Assembly: GCA_022841625.1 (NCBI GenBank)
Contig: JALHRD010000003.1
Location: 144,309-208,308 of the forward strand
Source of the DNA: Xanthobacteraceae bacterium
GTDB taxonomy: Bacteria > Pseudomonadota > Alphaproteobacteria > Rhizobiales > Xanthobacteraceae
DNA: 64,000 nt
Direction: 5' to 3'
Shown here: positions 53,457 to 62,848 of the stretch, one piece after another
Numbering within the stretch: the first letter of the stretch is position 1
Layout of the letters: every line of letters begins with the position of its first letter
Made by a program: the position numbers and the translations under genes
The notes under the pieces: generated by a model
The model's input: only the letters and a program-made list of their open reading frames with translations
Databases searched by the model: none
Told to the model about the DNA's origin: nothing

Positions 53457-54758
53457 ATGTCCGAACCGTCCGCAAGACCCCAGGTCTCATCAATGTTTTC
53501 GGCGTCGCTCGCGGAGGCCGATCCGGAGATTGCTGAGGCGATCGGCAAGGAGCTTGGGCGGCAGCGCGACGAGATCGAACTGATCGCTTCGGAAAACATC
53601 GTGAGCAAGGCGGTGCTGGAAGCGCAGGGCTCGGTGCTCACCAACAAATATGCCGAAGGCCTGCCCGGCCGGCGCTACTATGGCGGCTGCCAATATGTCG
53701 ACATCGCCGAAACCCTGGCGATTGAGCGGGTCACGAAACTGTTTGGGTGCAAATTCGCGAATGTGCAGCCGCATTCCGGCGCGTCCGCCAATGTCGCCGC
53801 TTTCATGGCGCTGATGGCGCCCGGTGATACATTTCTGGGCCTCAACCTAGCCGCCGGCGGTCACCTGACCCATGGTTCGCCGGTCAATATGTCGGGCCGC
53901 TGGTTCAGGCCGGTGCCGTACAGCGTGCGCCGCGACGACCACCGCATCGATATCGACGAAGTGCGCAAGCTTGCGCAGGAGCACCGGCCCAAGGTGATCA
54001 TTGCCGGCGGCAGCGCTTATCCACGGATTATCGATTTTCGCGCCTTCCGCGCGATTGCGGACGAAGTCGGCGCTAAGCTGATGGTCGACATGGCGCATTT
54101 TGCTGGCTTGGTCGCCGGCGGCGTGCATCCTTCGCCGTTCCCGCATGCCCATGTGGTGACTTCGACCGCGCACAAGACCCTGCGCGGCCCGCGCTCCGGC
54201 TTTATCCTTAGCGATGACGAAGACCTCGCCAAGAAAATCAATTCCGCGGTGTTCCCGGGGCTACAGGGTGGACCGCTGATGCATGTGATCGCCGCCAAGG
54301 CGGTGGCATTCGGCGAAGCCTTGCGGCCGTCGTTCAAGGTCTACGCCAAGAATGTGGTCGAGAGTGCCAAGGCGCTGGCCGAAACGTTGAAGTCCAAGGG
54401 CTTCGATATCGTGTCGGGCGGCACCGATACCCACCTGATGCTGGTCGATCTGCGACCCAAGCGACTGACCGGCAAGATCGCCGAAGCCGCTCTCGGCCGC
54501 GCCTTTATCACCTGCAACAAGAACGGCATTCCCTACGATCCTGAGAAGCCGACGGTGACCTCCGGCGTTCGGCTGGGAACGCCGGCCGGCACCACGCGCG
54601 GCTTCGGCATCGCCGAATTCCGCCAGGTCGGCGAGATGATCGCTGAGGTGCTCGATGTGTTGTCGCAGAAGGGCGCCGAGCAAGACGCCCTGGTCGAAGG
54701 CGCCGTGCGCGAGCGGGTCAAGGCTTTGGTGACGCGGTTTCCAATCTATCAGGGGTGA
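53457..54758 (+). CDS. glyA: Serine hydroxymethyltransferase
   Basis: This 433-residue PLP enzyme interconverts serine and glycine and charges tetrahydrofolate with one-carbon units. The PLP Lys240 lies in [43 protein letters not shown] and [13 protein letters not shown] are standard. GAGGAGC precedes the ATG. glyA followed by nrdR is a conserved alphaproteobacterial order, so the islet upstream of it is the likely newcomer. Confidence 0.97.
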   Translation: MSEPSARPQVSSMFSASLAEADPEIAEAIGKELGRQRDEIELIASENIVSKAVLEAQGSVLTNKYAEGLPGRRYYGGCQYVDIAETLAIERVTKLFGCKFANVQPHSGASANVAAFMALMAPGDTFLGLNLAAGGHLTHGSPVNMSGRWFRPVPYSVRRDDHRIDIDEVRKLAQEHRPKVIIAGGSAYPRIIDFRAFRAIADEVGAKLMVDMAHFAGLVAGGVHPSPFPHAHVVTSTAHKTLRGPRSGFILSDDEDLAKKINSAVFPGLQGGPLMHVIAAKAVAFGEALRPSFKVYAKNVVESAKALAETLKSKGFDIVSGGTDTHLMLVDLRPKRLTGKIAEAALGRAFITCNKNGIPYDPEKPTVTSGVRLGTPAGTTRGFGIAEFRQVGEMIAEVLDVLSQKGAEQDALVEGAVRERVKALVTRFPIYQG

Positions 54759-54813
54759 GGGCCGTGCGCGTGCAAGGCGGCATTGCACCGGGTCCGGAAT
54801 ACGAGGGCTAATC

Positions 54814-55299
54814 ATGCGTTGCCCGAACTGCACGAGCCTCGATACCCAGGTGAAGGATTCGCGGCCGACGGAAGATAGTTCCGTCATCCGCCGCCGTCGC
54901 GTGTGCCTGGCCTGCAATTTCCGCTTCACGACGTTCGAGCGCGTGCAGCTGCGGGAACTCGTCGTTATCAAGCGCAATGGCAGGCGCGTGCCGTTCGATC
55001 GCGACAAGCTGTTGCGCTCGGTGCAAATCGCCTTGCGCAAGCGCCCGGTCGAGCCCGACCGCATCGACCAGGCGGTGTCGAAGATCGTGCGCGAAATGGA
55101 AAGCCAGGGCGAGAGCGAAGTCTCCTCGGAGGCAGTCGGCGAACTGGTGATGGAAGCGCTGCGCTCGCTCGATGATGTGGCCTATGTGCGGTTTGCGTCA
55201 GTGTACCGTAACTTCCGCGAGGCCAAGGATTTCGAGCAATTGCTCGGCGAACTCTCGAGCGAGGATGACGGCAAGGCGACGAGCGCGGGGCGGAAGTAA
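54814..55299 (+). CDS. nrdR: Transcriptional repressor NrdR
   Basis: This 161-residue regulator represses ribonucleotide reductase genes when dATP is high. A zinc ribbon ([12 protein letters not shown], then [17 protein letters not shown]) gives four Cys at 3, 6, 31 and 34. An ATP-cone follows ([23 protein letters not shown]). The gene lies 55 bases after glyA, as in most relatives. The last 15 residues are a disordered tail. Confidence 0.97.
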   Translation: MRCPNCTSLDTQVKDSRPTEDSSVIRRRRVCLACNFRFTTFERVQLRELVVIKRNGRRVPFDRDKLLRSVQIALRKRPVEPDRIDQAVSKIVREMESQGESEVSSEAVGELVMEALRSLDDVAYVRFASVYRNFREAKDFEQLLGELSSEDDGKATSAGRK

Positions 55300-55459
55300 T
55301 AGCCTGCGACTAATCCTGCATTCCGCGGCTCAAGGCTGCGTTGGTGGTGCTGCGACGGGCGCTGAGCGTGGTGCTGTTGCCTTGTCGGCGGTTGGCAGAT
55401 CGCCATAATCGTGTTCTGGCACTAAATCTGCGACCGCACCGTTTCCGGGAATTCTGTCC

Positions 55460-56491
55460 ATGATCCGATCGATGCTGTTGGTGGCAGTCCTTGCAACTTC
55501 GCTGGTTGTCGCAGGCTCCGCCCGCGCCGACGACATCGCCGATTTCTACAAGGGCAAGACCGTCCGGGTGATCATCGGCACCGGCGTCGGCGGCACCTAT
55601 GGCGTCTATGGCCAGTTGGTGGCGCGGCATTTCGGCCGCTTCGTTCCCGGACAGCCGACGGTGGTGATGCAGTCAATGCAAGGCGCGGGCGGTTTCACCG
55701 CGCTCAACTGGCTTGGCACCGCTGCGCCGCGCGATGGCACGGTCATCACCATCGGTCATATCAACATTGTGCACGAGGGCTTGTTCAATGCCGAAGCCAA
55801 GTTCGACCCGCGCGGCTTTCTATGGCTGGGGCGCTTCACCAGTTTTGCATCGGTCGGCATCGCCAGCAAGAAATCCGGCATCCGCACGCTCGCCGACGCC
55901 AAGGCGCGCGAGGTCGCGGCCGGCGCGCCCGGCGCGCAATCGGTGCCAGCGCAGGCCGCCACCATTCTCAACCGGATCGCCGGCACGAAGTTCAAGGTCA
56001 TTAACGGCTACCGTTCGACCGGCGAGAGTTTCCTGGCGCTGGATCGCGGCGAGGTCGATGTCGCGGGCACCTCGATGGATGCGTTGCGCTCGCTGTATTG
56101 GCCGCGGCTCGAAAGCGGCGACTTGATCCCGCTCTATGTCCAGGGCGTGCGCCGGCTGAAAGAGTTTCCCAACGCGCCGACCTTAGGCGAATTCGGCAGC
56201 ACCGAGGTGGAGAAAGCGTTTCTCGCGGTTTTCAATGTGACCGCGGAAGTCGGCCGCTCGCTGGCGACGCCGCCCGGCGTGCCGGCCGATCGGCTGGCGG
56301 CGCTGCGCGCGGCCTATCAGGCGATGGTGATGGATCTGGCATTCCTGGCCGATATCAACAAGCTTGGCATCGAGCTTGACCTGCTGCCGGGTGCGGCATT
56401 GCAGGAGGTGATTGGCGCCTCGATGAAGATGTCGCCGGCGACGCAGGCGCAGGCGCGCAAGTTTTACGAGGATCTGTTCAAAGGCCAATGA
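55460..56491 (+). CDS. Bug-type/TTT-like periplasmic binding protein, divergent
   Basis: This 343-residue exported protein has a signal peptide (ending GSARA). It is related to tripartite tricarboxylate receptors but divergent: FYKGKTVRVIIGTGVGGTYGVYGQLVARH replaces the usual PFxxGG, and QSMQGAGGFTALNWL matches the Bug PGAG loop. No permease genes are adjacent. The 160 bases before it contain no recognisable gene. Ligand unknown, probably a small carboxylate. Confidence 0.82.
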   Translation: MIRSMLLVAVLATSLVVAGSARADDIADFYKGKTVRVIIGTGVGGTYGVYGQLVARHFGRFVPGQPTVVMQSMQGAGGFTALNWLGTAAPRDGTVITIGHINIVHEGLFNAEAKFDPRGFLWLGRFTSFASVGIASKKSGIRTLADAKAREVAAGAPGAQSVPAQAATILNRIAGTKFKVINGYRSTGESFLALDRGEVDVAGTSMDALRSLYWPRLESGDLIPLYVQGVRRLKEFPNAPTLGEFGSTEVEKAFLAVFNVTAEVGRSLATPPGVPADRLAALRAAYQAMVMDLAFLADINKLGIELDLLPGAALQEVIGASMKMSPATQAQARKFYEDLFKGQ

Positions 56492-56785
56492 GACGGCGGC
56501 GCCATCGCAGCCGATGCGCGAATCGATGTCCGAATCAATTGCGGTGGCTCGGCCGAATCAGTGGAGTGCTGACGGAGCTTATTTGCTCGCCGATCCGGCG
56601 CCTGTTTGGAGTGAAATCGCGTCGGATCGGTACGATGTTGGCGCAATAACTGTGGATTTAGCGATCCGCAGGCGACCGTTCGGCATCCAACAGTGGATGG
56701 CGCCGCGGTCGCCGCGATCCGGTCGCATTCGGATGGCGCTCTCGGCATCGGCGTAACACACACGCTCGATAACGGGGGGCTCACC

Positions 56786-57151
56786 ATGACACTTGCCAAT
56801 GGCCACAAGACTGCGAATCTTGAGACAGCGGTGGAGGCCGCCGGCGAAGCGGAGGCGCGTCACGCGGGCGCGCAGCGCGAATCCGATTCGCAAAGCAAGA
56901 TCGCAGCCGAGAAGATCGCGACCTTACTGCAACACATTGCCGGATCTTCGGTGCAGGGGATTGAGCAGTTGATCGGCGAATTGCAGACGCTGAGCGATGT
57001 TCTGCACGACGAGGGTGCGCGCGTTGAGCGCGAGGTTGCGGCCTATGCGCGGCTGAGCCAGTCGGCGCTGCAATCGACCAAGGTGATCGCCGAGAGCCTC
57101 GGGACGTGGAAGCGTGCCGGCGGGTGGTCGGCGCGCACGGCTGCGCATTAA
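56786..57151 (+). CDS. Hypothetical helical protein
   Basis: This 121-residue protein begins MTLANGHKTANLETAVEAAG. It is predicted almost fully helical, with a stretch SKIAAEKIATLLQHIAGSSVQGIEQLIGE and later EREVAAYARLSQSALQSTKVI, suggesting a coiled coil. It lacks a signal peptide or membrane segment. GGGGGGCTCACC precedes ATG 56786; an upstream in-frame start at 56693 is possible. No family is recognised. It resembles in style the small phasin-like or chemotaxis-coiled proteins of Rhizobiales, but this is only an impression. Confidence 0.5.
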   Translation: MTLANGHKTANLETAVEAAGEAEARHAGAQRESDSQSKIAAEKIATLLQHIAGSSVQGIEQLIGELQTLSDVLHDEGARVEREVAAYARLSQSALQSTKVIAESLGTWKRAGGWSARTAAH

Positions 57152-57217
57152 GCTGGCCGGAGTTGATTTGGGCGTATCGTCGCTGCGGGACGATGCGTCA
57201 TGGCTGCAAAACCAGCG

Positions 57218-57257
57218 CATTCAGGGGTGCGAAATCCGCACCATCGCGGAATGCTGG
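57218..57257. repeat. Imperfect hairpin upstream of the flavoprotein operon
   Basis: GCATTC and GGTGCG on the left pair with CGCACC and GAATGC on the right around an AAATC loop, with unpaired bases between the two stems. It lies after the helical hypothetical gene and may end its transcript. It does not share the CTAG ends of the main hairpin family. Confidence 0.4.
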
Positions 57258-57367
57258 CTTTTCTAGGCGCTGGCAAAGCGGTACACTTGACGCAAAATTG
57301 GCTTTGAAGGCCGGCTTTGTTCATAAAAACAACGGCACGGGCGCCAAAAGCATCGGGGAGCGAGGCA

Positions 57368-59437
57368 ATGGCCAGGAAACGCAGCGGCAAATCGGAAGAT
57401 CGCAAGGAAACCAAGGCCGTCAGTCGGCGAAATTTCCTTACCCACGGCGCGGTGGCCGGTGTCAGCGCGGCGGCGCTCGGCAGCAGCGCCGCCGAGACCT
57501 CCGCCCAGGGGGCCGACGGCATTAAGTGGGACTATGAAACGGACGTTCTGGTCGTTGGTTCCGGCGCCTCCGGATTACCCTGCGCAATAAGGGCGCGCGA
57601 CGCCGGCCTGCGCGTCTTGGTAATCGACCAGAACTTCGACGTTGGCGGCAAGATGCTGCACAGCGGCGGCCAGATCGCGCTCGGCGGCGGCGACCCCGTG
57701 CAATTGCGCGACATCGCCGGCCAAGGCGACAAGGAAGGGTTCATCAAGGTTGCGCCGCTGCACAAGCCGCAGGACATGACCGAGGACCCGGATTTCCTGT
57801 TCAGGGATATTACCGACTGGTCGGTGCTCAATGTCGGCGGCCACGCGCCGTATCGCTACAACGAACGCGAAATGCATCGCGCCTGGGCCGACAATTGCTA
57901 TGGCACCCGGCAATTCCTGATGGACAATTACGTCCGCTTCTCGCGCATCACCGGCACGCACTCGACCGGCGGCGTATCGCGCGCGCGGCGGGCGATCACC
58001 TTTCTGATGCTCGGCGACAAGACCGACATCAAGGCTGGAACCGTCACCCAGCGTGACGCCGGTATCGACGGCAAGTCGTCAAGTCACTTTGCCCCGCGCA
58101 TCATGGCGGATGCGAGCAAGATCGTCGGGCCGAAAGCGGTCTGGAACGGCGCTGCCCTGACCCGCGGCCTGGAGTTCAGCGCGCGCGAAAAAGGCATCCG
58201 CTTCATGCTCAATCGTCGCATGACCGAGCTCGTTCGAGAGCAGCAGTTTTCGGGGCGGGTGCTGGGCGTCAAGGCGAGCTACACGCCGCGATTTGAGCCG
58301 GACACCGGCGCGCGTCTGGAGAGTCTCTGGAACAACGGCAATATCGATGAGCGCCGCGCCACCATCCACATCCGGGCGAAGATGGCGGTGTTTGTCGGCA
58401 GCGGCGGGCATGGCGCCAATCCGCAGTTCCGCAGCATGTTCTACCCCGCCTTCAACGAGCCGGCATTTGTGTCGAGCGCCTGGGCGTTGCTTGGGCCTTT
58501 GGGACAGGATGCCAGCGGCATCATTGCCGGCATGCGGATCGGCGCCAATTTGGCCGGGATGCAGCAGAATCTCGGCATCACCCAGAGCTTCCACATCCCG
58601 CCGCGGCTGGCGACGCGTGATGCCTATACCGACATGCATCCGGGACATCCGACTTTCCCGTTCCGCCGCTCCACCGGCATCTCGATGGGCACCAGTTCCT
58701 ACGAACACCTGATCGCGGTGAACCAAGTCGGCAAGCGCTTCTACAATGAGATGGATCTGGCCAAGCGTTACGACAGTCCGGTGTGGCCCGGCGGGCCGCG
58801 CAACGGCGTGCCAAAACATTCGCTTGAGCAAGTCCAGTGCGACTGGCGCAACTGCCATCCGAGCTGGGTCAAGCAGATGTATAACAGCTATCCCGCGCTG
58901 GACGCCGCCGTGGCGATGAACGAGGGCTCGCAGGCACCGCATTACTATTCCGGTCCGCTGTGGGCGATCTTCGACAAAGGCACGATCGAGCGCGACGCTT
59001 GGAACATCAATCCGCCGTTCACCGCCGACAACGGCTATTTCTTCAGCGCCGACACCATCGAGGAACTGGCCCGCAAGATCTATACGCGCCACGAGTTCCA
59101 GCGGGTGCCGCTCGCGCACCTCAAGGAAACGGTGCGCAAATGGAACGCCTTTGTGGACGGGGGCGCCGATCCCGATTTCGGGCGCGGCAAGGACGCTCCG
59201 ATGCACAAGATCGACAAGCCGCCGTTCTACGCCGCCGCGATCTGTCCGGTCTGGCACGACTCCTATGGCGGGCTGCGGATCAACGGCAAGGGTCAGGTCC
59301 TGGACATGGAGGGCGCCGCGATCCCCGGCCTCTATTCCGGCGGCGAAGCCAGCGGCGGCGGCAACCAGCATGGTCTGGGCCGCGCCTTGGTCCATGGCTA
59401 CATTGCCGGCGGCGCGATTACCCAAGAGCGGGCCTAA
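57368..59437 (+). CDS. Tat-exported FAD-dependent oxidoreductase (fumarate reductase/ketosteroid dehydrogenase-like)
   Basis: This 689-residue flavoprotein has a Tat signal (SRRNFLTHGAVAGVSAAALG). The FAD motif VLVVGSGASGLPCAIRARDAG follows, with FDVGGKMLHSGGQIALGGG. The FAD-binding domain closes with GLYSGGEASGGGNQHGLGRALVHG. It belongs to the FAD_binding_2 group, whose members reduce or oxidise C=C bonds using haem partners. Substrate unknown. ATG 57368 is preceded by GGGGAGCGAGGCA and starts the Tat peptide. The next two genes encode a beta-sandwich protein and a dihaem cytochrome c, likely electron partners in the periplasm. Confidence 0.83.
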   Translation: MARKRSGKSEDRKETKAVSRRNFLTHGAVAGVSAAALGSSAAETSAQGADGIKWDYETDVLVVGSGASGLPCAIRARDAGLRVLVIDQNFDVGGKMLHSGGQIALGGGDPVQLRDIAGQGDKEGFIKVAPLHKPQDMTEDPDFLFRDITDWSVLNVGGHAPYRYNEREMHRAWADNCYGTRQFLMDNYVRFSRITGTHSTGGVSRARRAITFLMLGDKTDIKAGTVTQRDAGIDGKSSSHFAPRIMADASKIVGPKAVWNGAALTRGLEFSAREKGIRFMLNRRMTELVREQQFSGRVLGVKASYTPRFEPDTGARLESLWNNGNIDERRATIHIRAKMAVFVGSGGHGANPQFRSMFYPAFNEPAFVSSAWALLGPLGQDASGIIAGMRIGANLAGMQQNLGITQSFHIPPRLATRDAYTDMHPGHPTFPFRRSTGISMGTSSYEHLIAVNQVGKRFYNEMDLAKRYDSPVWPGGPRNGVPKHSLEQVQCDWRNCHPSWVKQMYNSYPALDAAVAMNEGSQAPHYYSGPLWAIFDKGTIERDAWNINPPFTADNGYFFSADTIEELARKIYTRHEFQRVPLAHLKETVRKWNAFVDGGADPDFGRGKDAPMHKIDKPPFYAAAICPVWHDSYGGLRINGKGQVLDMEGAAIPGLYSGGEASGGGNQHGLGRALVHGYIAGGAITQERA

Positions 59438-59470
59438 TCCCGCGGTCGACCTCCTTGCCGGGTGGGAGCT

Positions 59471-60442
59471 ATGCGCCCACCCGAGCACCTGTCTTCTGAG
59501 AGATTTGTAAGCTTGCCCGCGTTGTCAGAAAGCGAAATGAAGCTCGATCTCATTTGCACGGTTTCGCCCGAGGAGGTGGATTCCGGCGCCGATATCACGC
59601 TGAAATTTTGCGTCACATGTCCGCGCGAATGGCGTGAATCGAGCGTTTCGATCCGAAACCACGAAGAGGCTGAGCTGGTGCGTGCCGGGCTGAGAAAATC
59701 CGGCGACGAGGCATACGAAACCGATGACATCGTGCTGGCGGCGCCGCGCATCGTGGGCGAGCATGTTTATCGCGCGGTTCTGGTCGTTACCGATAAAGGT
59801 GGGAGCGCGCAGGAGCAGGCGGCGACCGACGTTCGTTTTGTCGTTAAACCGCACGCGGCGCTCTTGAATGTTTGGGATCTGCCGTCCGCGATCCCGGCTG
59901 GCGAGCGCTTCAAATTCACCGTTGGCGTCAAATGCACGGCCGGCTGCGATCTCGGCGGCCAACCGTTGCACGTCGTGCGAGGGGACGGCTCCCAAGCCTG
60001 CGCCGTATCGCTCGGTCGCGCGATCTGGCCCGGCACCGAAGCGCTTTATTTTGCGGAAATTGAAACCGAAGCTCCGGCCTCCACAGGCGACGATCGCTGG
60101 GAGGTCGGAATCGCGGCGTTGGATTGCGAGCATGCCGCCGGTTCGGTCTCGTTGACGCTGCGGGTCGTCAGTCCACCCGATTGTGTGGTCACAATCGAGG
60201 CCCTCGACCGGGAGACCCAGAAGCCGATCGAAAATGCGCGCGTGGTTATGCATCCCTATCGCGCGGCAACCGACGCAAACGGAGTTGCCAGGCTCAGGGT
60301 GACCAAGGGCGAATACGATATCCTGGTTTCGGGTTCGAAATATATTCCGGCCACTACCTCCGTCACGGTGGCAGCCGACCTGGCCACCCGGGCGGAGCTT
60401 GATGCCGAGCCGCCGGCGGATTTGCAGGACGAGGCCTGGTAG
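59471..60442 (+). CDS. Beta-sandwich protein with C-terminal carboxypeptidase-regulatory-like domain
   Basis: This 323-residue protein has no clear signal peptide. It contains two or three Ig-like repeats: LICTVSPEEVDSGADITLKF, SAIPAGERFKFTVGVKCTAG, and a third strand set. A final domain (VTIEALDRETQKPIENARVV, then TDANGVARLRVTKGEYDILV) resembles the CarboxypepD_reg/PEGA class. Cysteines recur (CVTCP, KCTAGC). ATG 59471 is used; GTG 59462 or ATG 59537 are alternatives. It lies between the flavoprotein and the dihaem cytochrome in one operon. No known function. Confidence 0.6.
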   Translation: MRPPEHLSSERFVSLPALSESEMKLDLICTVSPEEVDSGADITLKFCVTCPREWRESSVSIRNHEEAELVRAGLRKSGDEAYETDDIVLAAPRIVGEHVYRAVLVVTDKGGSAQEQAATDVRFVVKPHAALLNVWDLPSAIPAGERFKFTVGVKCTAGCDLGGQPLHVVRGDGSQACAVSLGRAIWPGTEALYFAEIETEAPASTGDDRWEVGIAALDCEHAAGSVSLTLRVVSPPDCVVTIEALDRETQKPIENARVVMHPYRAATDANGVARLRVTKGEYDILVSGSKYIPATTSVTVAADLATRAELDAEPPADLQDEAW

Positions 60443-60478
60443 AAAGGCAATGCGGTTACGGTGAGGAAGTGGAACCAG

Positions 60479-61267
60479 ATGAAAGCATTGGTGGTTTTGT
60501 GGCTGTCTTTGGTGTTTAGCGTTGCGTTGCCGCTCACCGTTCCGGTCGCGGTGGCCCAACAAGGTGGCGCCGCCGGCGCGACGCTCGACCCCACGCTGTT
60601 TGAACAAGGACGACAGCTCTACGACGCAAACTGCGTCGCTTGCCATCAGGCCGGCGGCCTGGGAACGCCGCCGAATCTCCCGGCCTTGTCTGGTAATGAC
60701 CGTCTCAAGGACCTCAACCTGATCGTGCGTGCGATCCGCACCGGCCAGGGTGGTATGGTGGCGTTTCCAAACCTTACCGCGGACGAGATCGCAGCGCTTG
60801 CCAGCTATGTGCGTAATACCTGGAGCAACAAATTCGGGGCGGTGAGCGCCGAACAGGTGACGACGATACTCGCCGGGCTCGCCAAGCCGAACAGCGCGAA
60901 GCTGTCGGTCTGGAGCGGCGTCTATACCGCGGCGCAGAACAAACGCGGCGAGGAGGTCTATTCGGGAGGCTGCGCGTATTGTCACGGGTCGCGTCTGAAT
61001 GGCGCCGGTCATTCCGACCAGCCGCCATCGCCTGCGGTCGCGCGCGAGGGTTTCTTGCGCAAGTGGAGCGGGCAGACGGTCGCCGCGCTGTTTGTCTATG
61101 TGCGCACCAGGATGCCGTCCGACAATCCCGGCATTTTCACCGACCAGCAAAGCATCGATTCGATCGCCCATATGCTCGCGGTTAGCGGCCTGCCAGCGGG
61201 CGACAAGGAACTGCCGACCGATCCCAAGGCGCTTGAGGGCTTTGTGATCGAGTTGAAGCCGAAATAG
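60479..61267 (+). CDS. Dihaem c-type cytochrome, exported
   Basis: This 262-residue protein has a signal peptide (LWLSLVFSVALPLTVPVAVA). Two CxxCH haem motifs appear, CVACHQAGG near residue 57 and CAYCHGSRL near 165, in two cytochrome c folds. MVAFPNLTADEI and MPSDNPGIFT contain the likely axial Met ligands. It should carry electrons from the flavoprotein encoded two genes upstream to the respiratory chain. ATG 60479 lies behind GAGGAAGTGG. It closes the operon that begins at 57368. Confidence 0.85.
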   Translation: MKALVVLWLSLVFSVALPLTVPVAVAQQGGAAGATLDPTLFEQGRQLYDANCVACHQAGGLGTPPNLPALSGNDRLKDLNLIVRAIRTGQGGMVAFPNLTADEIAALASYVRNTWSNKFGAVSAEQVTTILAGLAKPNSAKLSVWSGVYTAAQNKRGEEVYSGGCAYCHGSRLNGAGHSDQPPSPAVAREGFLRKWSGQTVAALFVYVRTRMPSDNPGIFTDQQSIDSIAHMLAVSGLPAGDKELPTDPKALEGFVIELKPK

Positions 61268-61479
61268 GCTGGGGTGGGCATACGGCGAGCTGGCGCGATG
61301 ATCGGAAAAGCGTTGCGTCTGCGACGGTGAGCTACGAGATTTGGCTGGTCAGAGTTCTCGACTATGATCCCGGCTCGGTAATCTGGCAGCCGGGGCGAAT
61401 TCATTGCACCTGAGCACTGCCGACTGGGTCGACGGAGCCTCAACGGCTTCGCATGCGGTCGAAGAAGGTGAGCGCGTTG

Positions 61480-62736
61480 ATGTCGGATTATCGCCGGTTC
61501 GTTCCGCCAATGGGGAAGGCCCGCTATTTCGGGCAGACGCATAGCCAGGTTCTGGATTCGCTGCCGCCACAGCGGTTGGAGGGTTGGCAGGCCCGGCTTG
61601 ACTCGCTGCGCGCCGGACCATTTCGCGGCATTACGAGCGACGGCGAGGTCGCGCCGGGCCTGTTCGCGTTGCGAGACGAGGGGGCGCCGACGGCGGGCAT
61701 TCTCGCGGCGGTTGCAACATTGCTTGGCCGGCTAACGCCGGAGCAATTGAACGCCGTCAAGCATCCCATCGACTCGGTCGCAAGGCGCCAATGGGTGAAC
61801 GAGGTTCCACGCTACGAGAGGTATGGCATCTGGCTGGATGAGGTGACGCCGGCGGTCCGTGACGCCGCCATGGGTGTGCTGCGCGCCAGCCTCAGCGCCG
61901 CGGGCTACGAGAAGTCACGCAACCTGATGAAGCTCAACGGGTTCCTCGGCGAACTTGTGGGCGCGCCGATCGCGCTCGGTGAGTTCTGCTACCAGATGCA
62001 TGTCTTTGGCGAGCCATCGGCGGTCGAGCCCTGGGGATGGCAGTTATACGGCCATCATCTCTGTCTCACCTGCTTTGTTGTCGGCAGCCAGATGACGCTC
62101 ACGCCCACTTTCATGGGAGCGGAGCCGCGCTATGCCGACGCCGGCCCGCATGCCGGGCTTCGCATGTTCGACGACGAGGAGCGCATCGGGCTGGAACTCA
62201 TTCGCGGCCTTTCCTCCGCCCAGCAGCGCAAAGCCATTGTTTACGACACCACCATTGCCAATGGGCTGCCGCCGGGCCGCCACCAAGGCACGGATGGCAT
62301 GAGCTTCGGCGGCGCGTTCAAGGACAACGCCATCGTGCCCTATGAAGGCATTGCCGGGTCGGAGCTCGATCCCCGGCAGCGGCAAGTCTTGCTCGATCTG
62401 ACCGAGCGTTACCTTTCGACGCTGCCGCCCGGTCCATTGCGCGCCCGTATGAGCGATGTGGAGCGGCACATCGCGCAAACCCATTTCTGCTGGGCCGGTG
62501 GCCTCGACGAGGAAAAAGCGTTCTACTATCGCATTCAGAGTCCGGTGTTGATGATTGAGTTCGACCATCACAAAGGCGTGCTGCTCACCAACGAGACGCC
62601 GCAGCGCTTCCACGTTCACACCATCGTTCGCACACCCAATGGCAACGACTATGGGATGGACCTCTTGCGGCTGCACTATGAGACGGCGCCGCACCACCAC
62701 AGGCCGTCAAGTGACGCTCATGTTGGCCACCGCTGA
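61480..62736 (+). CDS. DUF3500 family protein
   Basis: This 418-residue protein is a DUF3500 member by its overall pattern: PFRGITSDGEVAPGLF, PWGWQLYGHHLCLTCFVVG, MTLTPTFMGAEP, then WAGGLDEEKAFYYRIQSPVLMIEFDHHKG, HTIVRTPNGNDYG and LHYETAPHHH. The many conserved His/Asp suggest a metal enzyme, but no activity is known for the family. No signal peptide. ATG 61453 is an alternative start; AAGGTGAG precedes ATG 61480. It is followed after 112 bases by a Bug receptor gene, a recurrent neighbourhood in such organisms (from memory). Confidence 0.8.
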   Translation: MSDYRRFVPPMGKARYFGQTHSQVLDSLPPQRLEGWQARLDSLRAGPFRGITSDGEVAPGLFALRDEGAPTAGILAAVATLLGRLTPEQLNAVKHPIDSVARRQWVNEVPRYERYGIWLDEVTPAVRDAAMGVLRASLSAAGYEKSRNLMKLNGFLGELVGAPIALGEFCYQMHVFGEPSAVEPWGWQLYGHHLCLTCFVVGSQMTLTPTFMGAEPRYADAGPHAGLRMFDDEERIGLELIRGLSSAQQRKAIVYDTTIANGLPPGRHQGTDGMSFGGAFKDNAIVPYEGIAGSELDPRQRQVLLDLTERYLSTLPPGPLRARMSDVERHIAQTHFCWAGGLDEEKAFYYRIQSPVLMIEFDHHKGVLLTNETPQRFHVHTIVRTPNGNDYGMDLLRLHYETAPHHHRPSSDAHVGHR

Positions 62737-62848
62737 CCCCACAATAAATTTCGGCGACAAAGGCCATGCCTTTCCTGATCCCACTCAGTTGTTCTCCCGC
62801 TCTCGGGCACTACACTCCCAGGCGCCTTTCATCGGGAGGGAGGAAGCG

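Noticed and set aside
56514..56756. Possible 80-codon gene after the divergent Bug-type receptor
   Set aside because: Composition looks random, it overlaps an alternative start of the next gene and has no clear ribosome-binding site.
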